From contig PQWQ01000015.1 of NCBI GenBank assembly GCA_002943765.1, positions 620,001 through 684,000 on the forward strand: a stretch of 64,000 nucleotides of DNA, read 5' to 3'. The notes under the pieces are model-generated. The model did not search any database. It saw nothing but the letters and a program-made list of their open reading frames with translations, and had not been told where the DNA came from. A program made the translations under genes and the position numbers. Shown piece by piece: positions 12,601-23,400 of the stretch. This DNA comes from Psoroptes ovis. Its lineage: Eukaryota > Arthropoda > Arachnida > Sarcoptiformes > Psoroptidae. Every line of letters begins with the position of its first letter. Positions within the stretch are counted from its first letter, which is position 1.

Positions 12601-15600
12601 ATTAAATAATTATTTTCATTTATTACCATGAAAATTTACGAAAAAAAAATCTATTGTGTTAAGATGTTTGTTTTAATTGAATTTATAGTCGATGATGATG
12701 ATGATAATAGACTTAATTTTATGCTATATTTCTTCTTCGTATTTCATATTGAATTGTTGTTATTCAATTGAATTGTTTGAATTGAATTTGTGTTTAATTG
12801 GAGAAAATGAAATAAAACACTATGAGAAATAATAGCGATGATAACAATAATAATACTTGATATGATAAATGAAAATAAGGAGAAAAAAATTTAATAAATC
12901 AATCAAGCAAGCAAATCACAACGGCAATAACGTAGAATGAAAAAATGAATGGTGAATAATGGAAAAAATAAATAAATAAATAATGAAACATCAAAGAAAA
13001 ACAATTGTGAAATTGTTGCTGATGCTTTTATTCTCATATATCAAAAAAAAAAAAAAAAGAAATTGGCAAAATTGGATGATTGATGAATCAAATAATAGAA
13101 AATAATAATAATAATAAAACTAATAATAATTTTTAATTTTATTTTTTTCTCAATTAATCATCGTCATCATCATCAGTACAATTTTTCACCATTGATCCAG
13201 AAACATTGGTTGACCTTTTTATTTTTCATTTGTTTGTTCGCTGTTAACCATCGTCATTGAAAAAAAAGTTTTAAAAAAATCTCCAAAACAAATATCAAAA
13301 AAATCATAGAATTAAAATTGTGTCATTTTTTCGTGTTTTTTTTTTGAAAAAAAAGATTAAATTGCATCGAACGATATTTTTATATTCATTTGATAAACAA
13401 ATATGTATCCATTCATTCAACGAAAAAAAAACCTTATAAAAATGGAAAATCTGATGAAGATTTTGTTGCAAAATAAATTTTTTTTTTTTGAAGACATAGA
13501 AAAATGATGCAAAAAACGAAAATTCAAAACATCATACGAATACAATTGAAATTTTTCAATGTAAGATAATACAAAGATAAAAAATGGCCTTAAAATAATT
13601 TTTTTTAAATTATTTTAAATTATTATAACGATATAATTTTCAATGATCATCATCAATAATGATGATTGAAGGGGAGAAAATATGGAAAGATTTCTATCAA
13701 TTTTTCAATTTTTTTCTCAAAAATCTTCACAAAGGAAATTATCAATTCGTTGAGACCTTCATCATTGAAGCAATGATTTTTTGTGAAAGAAAAAATTCAT
13801 CTTAATAATGTCATTATTATTTTATATATTTACCAAACGTAACATGATGATGGACATTGAATCCAATGATAATGATACATAAAATGTTGATCAAATTATT
13901 CATTGTCGATATATTAATTTGTATTTATTTATTAATTAATTTTGATGATGGAAATAGTACTAAATATAGTAGAAATGGCCGCAGTGTGTTTGTATGTGGA
14001 GAGAGATTGAATGCTGAGATTTATTCTGATAAAATTTTGATATCTTTATCTTTTATGATTTTCATTCATTGATTCGTGTGTGTATCATTGAAATGTAATG
14101 ATAGGAATAATTTTCAAAAATTGAAGAATTTAAAAAAAATGAAATCATAAATTCACGAATGTACAAATTTTATTGATCTGTCTATGAAAATATCCATTTC
14201 ACCATATTGCTTTTTCCAATGATGATGGTCGATGATAATAATATTAAAGTTGAATGTGATTAATTGGCGATGTTTTTTATCTTCTCAAAGGAAAAAATTG
14301 AAGCAAAACAATTGAAAAAAATGGATTAAATTTCACATGAATTTTAAGTGAATTTTAATTGAATTTTAAACATTTTCAACATTCAACATTCTCTTTCACA
14401 CAGAATAAATAGAAATGATTAAACGATGATGTTAAGTTATAATGGTCACCAGCCAAAATGAATATTTGAAAAAGACAATCATCATATATTCATATTTAAT
14501 TTCAAATTTATTTTTTCATTATAATTTTCATTTATTCTCTTCTTAGACACACAAAAAAAACTACAAATGTGTTGAAAAGATATTACGCGCCAATGTCGAA
14601 TATGAATAATAATTGACTGTGTTGTTTTGTGTGTTTGCGTGTTAAATGAAAAAGGAGAATTCATTTTATTTCATATGTTGACGACGATGTTTCAAAGAAA
14701 AATAATTGAAAGTAATTCAAACAAAAAAACAAAAAATGTGTTTCTTCTTTTCATAAATCGATTTCTAATTTCTCTTTCAAAATTGATTTTCTTTCCCCAT
14801 TTTTTTGCTGTGCTTCGATTGTTGATGATTATCATCGTTTTTCAAGTGAAAAACGAATAAAAAAATTAAAGCAAAAATTAATTTCTCTTTTTCTTTATTC
14901 ATTTTGTGGATGAATAATAAAATAATCGTCTTGATCTCTTTTTGTTTTTCATTTTTTTTTGCCTTAGAAATTAAATTCCTTATGGATCATTGGTTTTTTG
15001 TTTGTTTGATTTGATTTTGTTTCCATGCATATATTTGCTTGTACTTGCTTGAAACAAAAGTAAAACAAAACAAAAAAACAGGTTTCAAATTGAAACAAAT
15101 CAATGAATTTCTAATTATTTGTTATCAAAATCAAATAATCCAGAGTAAAATTTTGAATTGACAAAATAAAAATTGATTTTTATTATTTTCTGTCTCAAAT
15201 TTTGTTGTTGCTGTTACACATTACAAACACATTGATTGATTAAATATTTTTGAATATATTATCGATTTTGGAAAATAATTAAATAAAAAAATTCGTACGT
15301 GTCGATAATTGTATCAAGCTTATCATTTTTTAAATCCTAACATATAAATTGTGGTTGATTACTGATTGCGATCACGAAATTTTTCTTCGAAAAAAATTAT
15401 TGTTTCATTTATCGATAAATTTAAAATGATTTTTATTTTGTTGTTATTTTCAAAAAACATATCAAGCTTTTGGATGTCGATGTTCTTGTCCAATTCTCAA
15501 GGTTTACAAGAATGATATTTAAAAAAAATATTGAAATAAATTAATCGAGTATTAAAGTGACTTTACATGACCATGTTACAACAAAAAAAATTACAAAAAC

Positions 15601-16160
15601 AATAAATTGAATGGACATTAATCGTTGAAAATTCCAAAAAATTTCTTCTTCAAATTTGAAATTTTTAAATAGATAATAATTCATATCACCATTGTTGGCG
15701 ATGGGCAAATGATTATAAGAAATAATTCGTGTAAAAAACACAAAAATTGAAGTTGTTGATGTTTAAAGTGTATTTCAATTGTTATAATTTGATCAATGAC
15801 ATCATTAATGAATTATGAATCCTTGAAAAACAAATTTTTGGTTCAATTTTTTTTCTAAAAACAAATTCAAAATTAATGATTTCTTGTTTTCACGAGGTTA
15901 CCACAATCAATCGAATCAATAAACTATGCATTATGAACTAGTTTTCATTATTTTGAGCAATACTTTTTCTTTTCCAATTATCATCCATCAATAACATGAT
16001 TGGATTCTGGATTTCCCTTGTTTTCCAAAAATTATATCGAAAAAAGAGAGAAATTTAATCAGTTCATCTTATTCGTAATTTCATTGAACATTCACAATCA
16101 ACAGATGAAAAATGACCATAAATAATCAATTGTATTTTTGAAAATTTCAATAATAATTGA
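9673..16160. other. 6.5-kb gene-poor stretch
   Basis: I see no supportable gene. Simple repeats are frequent: CAT/GAT runs near 10997-11017, a T run near 11254-11271, AAT repeats near 11291-11311. Short ORFs (for example 13857-14072 on plus, 12188-12412 on minus) lack conserved features. The stretch probably contains the upstream exon(s) and promoter of the chitin deacetylase gene and the 3' flank of YJU2. Confidence 0.5.
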
Positions 16161-17187
16161 TTATTCAGAATCATCACTGCTACCAGAATAATCACACAAT
16201 AAGGATAAATTTGATGCTTTTTTGTTTTGATCATTCAATGATTTTTCATTTTTTTCTTCGTTTTTGTCTTTTGTTTTTTTCTTAACAACAACAATGTTTT
16301 GTAAAATTTTTCTTTTGTTATTATTTTGATTGGTGATTGATTTGAATTGATCATCATGGCTTGTTGTTGCAGTAGATGTCGATGACAATATATCCGTGCA
16401 TAAATTCGGCCTTTGTATTTCTCCTGAAGTCGATGATATATCATTGTTCAAAGATGAATTTAATTCAACTTCTTCAATGATTTCGTCGTCATTGTTATCA
16501 CAGGCTTTTTCATTATTATGATGAAAAACCGATTTGATGAACATTTCATCTTCGGCTTCTTGCCTTTTTAATTCCTGTTCTAATTCTTCTTTCTTTTTCC
16601 GCAATAATTCATCATAATCTATCACAACTTCACGCTGATTGATTTCTTTCAAATCTTCAAGGGCTTCTAGATTTTCCATTTCACGTCGAGATGCTTTCGT
16701 ACGATTCTCCAACATTTTCATTGGATTCAAACGTTCTTCTTCCTCTTTTTCCTTTTGTTCTTCGATCGCCTGTTGCTCAGCTAATTTCAATGCTTTGAAA
16801 TTTGGTGTAGCCCCGTGCTCGACTGTATAATCATAACTTTTAGGATCAGTTTTAAATGTAATCTCTTGCATACAACGAGGACATTTAAAATAAAAACGAA
16901 ACACCTTCAAACCAAGATATTCTTCATTTTCAACCGTTTCTTTACGTGCATTAAATTTTTTACCACGTGCAATATAATCACCACATGTATTACAACGCAT
17001 ATTACATGGTGCCATTATTCTCACTGTATATTGTCGATTTTTTGGCAAACGTAAACGTGGTATTTTTGATGGATCAAAATCAGGTGGATAATATTTCTGA
17101 ATGTTACCAAAGAGAAATGTGTTATAATCAATAATTGATAAAATTCGAATATAGTTTACTTACGTTTAAAACTTTCCGCTCGGACAT
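16161..17187 (-). CDS. YJU2: splicing factor YJU2 (CCDC94)
   Basis: Two exons (17187-17164 and 17096-16161) give 319 residues, close to human YJU2. The first exon encodes only MSERKVLN. After a 67-base intron the second opens KYYPPDFDPSKIP and continues through the diagnostic MAPCNMRCNTCGDYI and FYFKCPRCMQEITFKTDP, a CxxC...CxxC zinc site. A long charged helical region (about 110-190) and a Ser/Lys-rich tail ending SSDDSE follow. YJU2 joins the activated spliceosome and promotes the first transesterification step in the nucleus. It lies head to head with PTRHD1, 240 bp between starts. Confidence 0.95.
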
Positions 17188-17427
17188 CTTGTTTCAGTGA
17201 TGAAATTAAAAAATTATAAGCAGAATTTAAATAAATAATAACTTTTATTTTAATTATTTTTGATTTAAAATAACAATAATTTGTAATTCTGAAAAATCAA
17301 GGATTGCAGCTCAGCTGTTTTAGAAATCGATTATTAGTAAAATATCGATTGTATTGTATTTTGCCTGGTGTTTCTGTTTTGGTTATATTTTCAAAAAATT
17401 GTGATTTATTTTAATTTTCATACAAAA
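17188..17427. promoter_or_regulatory. shared divergent promoter of YJU2 and PTRHD1
   Basis: Only 240 bp separate the two opposed start codons, so both genes must fire from here. It contains two ATCGAT palindromes (17326-17331 and 17344-17349), like the core of the DRE element used by insect housekeeping promoters, and a CAGCTG E-box (17312-17317). No TATA box in a suitable place is seen. The regulatory reading is inference. Confidence 0.5.
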
Positions 17428-17840
17428 ATGACCAATATTGTACAATATGTAATCGTTAGAGGTGATTTAAAATGGCCCACCGGAGCTTTAATAGGTAAAA
17501 TTACGAATAAATTAATTAATTGATATTCTTTTATATTAATACGTCGTTAATTTTTCCACAAGGACAAGGTTGTCATGCATCTGTTGCTGCTATCTTTAAA
17601 TACATCAATGAGCCAGAAACAAAAGAATATCTAGCCAATTTAGACCGTATGACAAAATTGATATTGAAAGCTGAATCAGAAGAACAAATTATAAAAACAA
17701 GCGAATTATTGACTTCAAAACAAATTAAACATTATTTATGGCGTGAACAACCAGAAAATTTCATCACTTCATTAGCAACAATGCCATATGATCGTGATTT
17801 ATTGAAACCATTATTAAAAGATTATAAACTTTTTCGTTAA
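17428..17840 (+). CDS. PTRHD1: PTRHD1-type peptidyl-tRNA hydrolase domain protein
   Basis: Two exons (17428-17494 and 17563-17840, phase 1) give 114 residues. The start MTNIVQYVIVRGDLKWPTGA, then GQGCHASVAAI across the junction, fits the Pth2-fold PTRHD1 family, including its conserved xxCHA block. The middle (LDRMTKLILKAESEEQI) and the end (LATMPYDRDLLKPLLKDYKLF) also fit that family. PTRHD1 is a putative peptidyl-tRNA hydrolase of the cytosol; true hydrolase activity is not certain for the family. Slightly shorter than the human protein (140). Confidence 0.85.
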
Positions 17841-17958
17841 TTTAATAAACAAATGAATTCTGAAAAATTCTAAATTTAATCAATTTTTTAAAATATTCAT
17901 TTTATCGAAATTTTTAGATTTAACAAATTTTTTCCGCAAAATATTCTTGTAATTGTTT

Positions 17959-18219
17959 TCATTGATAAGCCGGTGGTGCAGTTGCGACTGTTGTTGCGGG
18001 CCAAGGGTGGTGTTGAGGTGGTTGAGAATTATGATAATTAATAAAAATAGGAGCCGGGGCTGGAGGCGCCTGATTGTTGATAATAGTATTAGTCTCAGGT
18101 CGTCTTACGACCACAACATTTGTTTCAGTTTTTGACCTCATACATCTTCTGCATGCAATGACGATTCCTATAATAATTAATAATGTTACAAAACCTCCAG
18201 CAATTTCTTGAGCAATCAT
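17959..18219 (-). CDS. small PPxY membrane protein, copy A
   Basis: 86 residues, family not recognised. A membrane helix near the N-terminus (about 8-24, GGFVTLLIIIGIVIA) is followed by a basic Cys pair (CRRCMRSK) and a Pro/Asn-rich cytosolic tail ending APPAYQ, a PPxY motif of the kind bound by WW domains of Nedd4-type ubiquitin ligases. It is a clear paralogue of copy B (18654-18926): both share the TM-Cys-basic order, a VVV-x-x-PE-N block, QAP-AP and the PPxY end. Flanking sequence is similar too, so the pair came from a tandem duplication. Orientation as type III (short outside N-terminus) is inferred. Confidence 0.6.
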   Translation of the reverse strand: MIAQEIAGGFVTLLIIIGIVIACRRCMRSKTETNVVVVRRPETNTIINNQAPPAPAPIFINYHNSQPPQHHPWPATTVATAPPAYQ

Positions 18220-18458
18220 GGTTTAAGAAAATTTTTAAACAATTTTTTCAATGTGAAACGATCTAAAGATTTCCAAAAAATGAATCAACTATAATTTTAC
18301 ACTTGAGATTTTAAAAAATAGTTGTGATGAAATTTTGATAATTTTGATTGACAATCTAGTCTAACAATTCTTTTAAAAGAGAAAGTCACAAGAAAAAAAT
18401 TTGATTTGATAAGAAAATATTTAATTAAAAAGAGAATTAAATAAATAATAACAATGAT

Positions 18459-18590
18459 TTAAAATTTTGATGCCGATGTTGTTTGACTTGAAACTTTACG
18501 ATTATTTTGTAATGATAATGGATTATTCGAATATATATAACTGTATGGTTTATAATGATGAATTAGTTTTGGTCGATGATGATTGAATTT
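18459..18590 (-). pseudogene. duplicated 3' fragment of the PPxY gene at 19189-19893
   Basis: On the minus strand this stretch encodes IHHYKPYSYIY-NNPLSLQNN followed by an S-Q-T-SAS-F end and a stop, nearly the same as the last 35 residues of the 234-residue gene C. Homology breaks near 18590, where the sequence changes into the 3' flank of copy B. It lacks a start, membrane helix and upstream coding part, so it is a truncated by-product of the tandem duplication. The reading frame is still open, which suggests a fairly recent event. Confidence 0.75.
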
Positions 18591-18653
18591 TTTTAAATAT
18601 CCATCTTATGATTCAAAATTCTAGGATTTAAGAATTTTTTTTTGTAATTGTTC

Positions 18654-18926
18654 TCATTTATAAGGCGGTGGTGCAGTTGAGGCTGTTGCCGGCCAAGCTG
18701 GTTGGGAATCATTATTATTTATAATAAAAGGAGCTGGACCTGGAGCTGAAGGTGCCTGATAGTTTGAATTAATATTATTCTCAGGTTGTGTTACGATCAC
18801 AACGGTCTTTTTTCTTCTGCAACACATGCATCTCACGATAAATCTTATGCATGCAACCATGGTAGTTCCAAAAATAAATACAAGTATTTTTGCTGCCAAG
18901 TGAACACTACTGTTTCTATCATCCAT
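18654..18926 (-). CDS. small PPxY membrane protein, copy B
   Basis: 90 residues, family not recognised. A short N-terminus with one N-x-S site (NSS) precedes a membrane helix (about 11-27), then the Cys-rich basic stretch RCMCCRRKK, and a Pro/Ala/Asn tail ending TAPPPYK (PPxY). Paralogue of copy A, with more cysteines at the inner membrane face, which could be palmitoylated. Single exon; the 5' flank resembles that of copy A, so the start ATG at 18926 is supported by conservation between copies. Confidence 0.6.
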   Translation of the reverse strand: MDDRNSSVHLAAKILVFIFGTTMVACIRFIVRCMCCRRKKTVVIVTQPENNINSNYQAPSAPGPAPFIINNNDSQPAWPATASTAPPPYK

Positions 18927-19188
18927 AGTTTAAGAAAATTATCGAACAACTTTTTCAATTTGAAACGATCGAAAGATTGACAAAAAATGAATAAATCATA
19001 ATTCTATAGAATTTACACCTATGATTACAATATTGCAATATTGAGATTCAAAAAAAATACTTGTAATGAAATTTCGATAATTTTGATTGACAATTAAGTC
19101 TAACGATTCTTTTAAAAGAGAAAGTCACAAGAAAATATTTGATTTGATAAGATAATATTTATTACAAAGAAAAATAAATAACAATGAT

Positions 19189-19893
19189 TTAAAATCTTGA
19201 TGCCGATGTTGCTTGACTTAAAACTTTACGATTATTTTGTAATGATAATGGATTATTCGGATATATGTAGCTGTATGGTTTATAATGATGAATTTGTTTT
19301 GGTGGATGATGATTGTACTGATATTGAGATTTTAGATTATGATTGTAAAAATTAGAATTATTCAGATTATTATTGATTTCGTCGTCGTATTCATCAGCAT
19401 CATTGTTATAATCTGGTGGTGGTAATGAAATTGCTGATATTTGTTTAGTCGTTTTATTCTCAAACAATTTTGGTCGAGGTATTAGGAACGATTCGCTTCG
19501 ATTAATATTATTATTGGTGATGTTGGGCGTAATGTCAACACTTTTATAAAGTTCAAGATGATGATTAAAACGCTCATTACGAATTATTCCTTTATTTGAT
19601 GATTTTCGCTTCAATTGCCAATTATTATTTTGATCAATTGCCGTGTTAGACAATTGCTGTTGTTGTTGTTGTTGTTGTAATCCATCTTGTTGATGTTGCT
19701 GCACATTTTCTGCTTGCAGATCATCGATGTATTGATTTTGTTGGTTGAGTTTAGAATTAGATTTTTGACATAATTTTCGAAGTATGATTGCTATCGTAAA
19801 AATTAAGAATAAAATGACCATCGAAGCAACAACAATTATGGGTGCCCATATTTTCCATTCGATTGGATTCAAATGAAAATCAATCGATTTCAT
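19189..19893 (-). CDS. single-pass membrane protein with Gln run and PPxY motif (gene C)
   Basis: 234 residues, family not recognised. The N-terminus is short (about 15 residues, IEWKIWAP), followed by one strong membrane helix (about 16-39, IIVVASMVILFLIFTIAI), a basic Cys end (LRKLCQK) and a long cytosolic tail. The tail has a Gln-rich block with a run of about nine Q (about 68-81), acidic DEYDDE, a LPPPDY motif that fits PPxY, and a Tyr/Pro/His-rich end. Start chosen at the ATG at 19893 (the codon before it is GTG). Its last 35 codons are copied at 18459-18590. With copies A and B it forms a minus-strand row of PPxY membrane proteins, possibly substrates or adaptors of WW-domain ubiquitin ligases (inference). 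Confidence 0.6.
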   Translation of the reverse strand: MKSIDFHLNPIEWKIWAPIIVVASMVILFLIFTIAIILRKLCQKSNSKLNQQNQYIDDLQAENVQQHQQDGLQQQQQQQQLSNTAIDQNNNWQLKRKSSNKGIIRNERFNHHLELYKSVDITPNITNNNINRSESFLIPRPKLFENKTTKQISAISLPPPDYNNDADEYDDEINNNLNNSNFYNHNLKSQYQYNHHPPKQIHHYKPYSYIYPNNPLSLQNNRKVLSQATSASRF

Positions 19894-20448
19894 CACAACA
19901 ATGATTCAATGAATCAATTCAATTGAATTCACATCAAAAAAAAAATTTAATTTTTTCAAAACAGGAAAATTTAAATCAAATTCTAATTTTTTGTACCGAT
20001 GACATTCAATTTTTTTTTAATTTTCAAAGGAAATATCATTAAAAAAATAATGATAATTGTTGAAATAATTTTTTAATAAAATAATCATCTTAATGATGAT
20101 AATTTTTTTCTTTTGAAAAAGATATTATCATAAGAAGCAACGTGAGTGTTAATGGGAAATTGTTTTTTCTAATTTTTAAAACATTGAAAATATAATTTTT
20201 TGAAAAAAATATTTTTCCACTTTTACAATTTGTAACCATAGCAATTAAGAGCTACATCAACGATTTAATCTCCAAAAAAAAAAACCATCAACATTTTAAT
20301 CACCAGAAAAAAATTGTAAATTTTCAAACTATTGCAATATCTAATCCAATCATTGATATTGAGCTGAAAAAAAATTCAAAAACTTTTTGTTTGTCAAAAG
20401 AATCGATGGGGAAAAAAATGTTGAATTCATAAAATTACAAATGGGGAA
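19894..20448. other. spacer between gene C and otopetrin gene
   Basis: 555 bp of A/T-rich low-complexity sequence. It should carry the 3' UTR of the otopetrin gene and the promoter of gene C. No other feature seen. Confidence 0.5.
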
Positions 20449-23400
20449 TCATAGATATTCGCTTTTCATTTTATATGTACTTTTCCATATTTCACACAAA
20501 CTAACAGTTGAATGAAATCGATAAAAAATTGTTAACGGTGTTGTAACATGTGTAATTATTGTCCATGCCCAAAATCTGAAAAGATTAATATTAATTAAAT
20601 GAAAAATTAATACATAAATCAAATCAAAATGTAACAAAAATAAAAAAATAATGATCAGTATTTGAAAAATAATCATTTACCCATAGAAAGACATTTGTAC
20701 AGGATTTGAATCGGCTCGTCTTGTTTCTAATGTATTGATAGCCCACATTGAAAAATTACAAACCAATAAAAATGTAACCATTTCTCGTCCTGGTTTTCTT
20801 CTTACTTGATCAATAGTCGATGCTTTTCGTTTTGATGCATCCAATATAAATATTGATTGCAATAATGCTTGTATAAGGCAAGCGAATGCATTTATCAATA
20901 CTAAACGTGTATTTTGTAATTGATTAATAAATTGTGCACCAATTATGGAAAACATTGTAAATATACAAAGTCCAGATTGTGCAATAATTAATAATATGTT
21001 ATCTAATTCAACACCACGATTACGATTATAATTTAATTCACGTACTTGAAACAATGCAATTATTGATGCTATTGCTGTTATACAATAGATTATTAATTCA
21101 ACAATATGTGCTTGTAATACGGCCAGATTTCTATATTGATGTTTTTTGATGAATACAAAAAATAATATCAACGATATTATGCACATGACCATTAAAAATA
21201 TTCCGGTAAATAATCCTTTATGTGCTTTTGCACAATCAACTTGATAATGATGGCGATGATGATGTACGAACGGTGTTGCTTTGTTACAATTTAAATATTT
21301 CATTTTATTTTTATGTTTTTCGCTTCTAAAAAGGATTCAATTAATCCGAAGATCTTTGAAACATTATTATAACTTACATTTCGCTTATGTTTTTCCACAT
21401 AATATAGAGAATTGCAGCACATATCAAACTATATTCAATTGTACATGGGAATAAAAATTGTGATGCATCAGTCACTAATTCCCCAATAACATTTGATCGT
21501 CGACAATGACCAGTTGTGATAATATGATCATTCAAACTACGAGTATCCCGATGTAATTCGGTAAAATTTTTCAATAATGACGATATTGTTGTTGTCGATG
21601 TTACCGAAGGTATTTCGGTTGTGGTAGATGTTTTCAGTGAAGAATCCATTAACATTGAGGCTGGCAAATTATTATTGTTACGATGCACAACAGGATATGA
21701 ACCTACAGAATCTAGATAATCTTCTGATATTTCTTCAACAACATCATCGACATGATCCCATGCATTTGATAATTCTTGACCGACCATCTCATGTGTTCCA
21801 TTCGTTTGTACCATGACCATTATTTGATGTTTGGTTTCTTGAATTAGTACATGAAGCCAAACACAAATATTGGTGGCTATCATATGCATTAACCCGAATC
21901 TTGCTGCAAAAAAAATTTCAAAAGAAATGAATAAGGCCAGCAATGAGTGAAAGTATTAAATACCGATTAATTTATGCTTTGCAATCAATACACGAGAATT
22001 CATGAAAATGAAATAAAGTTGAATGAATGTGAAAATCATATGTGAACTTGGTGTGAATCCATATATGAATGAATAACATTGTTCTTTAGATTCTAATTCA
22101 AAAAATTGGCCAAATTCAAGACCAGAATAGATCATTGAGCCAACACCAAATGCGACGGCACCAACGCGTAAATAAAATGAGCCACATTGTGCTTGTTGTG
22201 ATGGATCAAATGCATAATTGTCTTCATCAATAGAATTATCCGTTTGGACGTATGTCGTGCTATTATCATTATTACTTCCTAAACCATTATTATCATTGAA
22301 TTTATCGCGTATCGTATTACGAACAACAATAGCTGAAATTGAGCGGCGGAATCTCGCAAATGGTTTGCGTTTCCGATTCAATAAGAATATATAAACAAAT
22401 ATCAAAAACAATATTGAACCCATGTATAAATATAGATAGAATCCTTCATACCAACTAATCGGTATTCGATGCGATATTACTTCAGCAATGGGAAAGCATA
22501 AACCTTTTTTGATCAATTGTTTAAATTTTCATTAAATACACAAATCAAAATTTAATATTATTAAAGCAGACATACCGATTACGACTAAAATTTTGCAATA
22601 AATAGCACTTAATAATGCTACAATACCATCTATGGGATCGAGGTTCGGATCCGATTTGCCCTTTTCATTATTTTTATTATTACTGTTATTACTTTGATTT
22701 GACAAATTAATGAAAGAGTTTTCATTATTTTGAAGATTAACAATATTATTTTTCAAAATATCACCACCATTAGGGTCTGCTAATATTTGCAAATTATTAT
22801 TATTCTGATTAGCCAATGATTTTATTTCAATGTAACTCTCACGTGCACTTGGTGGTGAACAATAAAATTGACTCGTTGCAGACGCTGTCACTATTGATGG
22901 TGATGTTGCCGGTGTTGTTGCTGTAACCGGTGATATAGCTGTCGTTATCGATGGTGATCCAACATTATTAGTGAACAATGATAAATTTAATCCTTCTCTT
23001 TTATTGCGTGAAATATTACGATTTAAATTGACACGTTGATCAATCAAATCATCTTCTTTGGCAATTTGTATTTTCACATTTTGAGCATTTTTTAATTCAT
23101 TTAGAAATGTCGAATCTCGTATACTTGTTGTTGTGGTCGTAGTAGTTGAACCTAAAACGAAATTATTTAAATAATTTAATTACAGAAGTTAGAAAGCAAC
23201 ATTTTCCAAATAAAATGACCGAAATTTTCATTTCAATAAGAATCGTGTCGAATATATTTTAACAAAATGAATAAAAAGGATAAACAGATCAAAAATATTA
23301 AAAAATTATCATCATCTAAATCCAAGTATCAGCATGGCAAACGAATTTCAAAACAATCAAATATAAGTAAAATAGTCAAAAATAAAAAAACTAATTATAG

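Larger units (their letters stand above)
17885..19316. repeat. direct tandem duplication, two units of about 0.7 kb
   Basis: Unit 1 (about 17885-18590) and unit 2 (about 18590-19316) align along their length: 3' flank, small PPxY gene, about 240 bp of 5' flank with shared words such as TCTTTTAAAAGAGAAAGTCA, and the 3' end of gene C. The intact gene C continues beyond unit 2 only. The junction therefore lies inside gene C coding sequence. The boundaries were set by eye. Confidence 0.75.
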
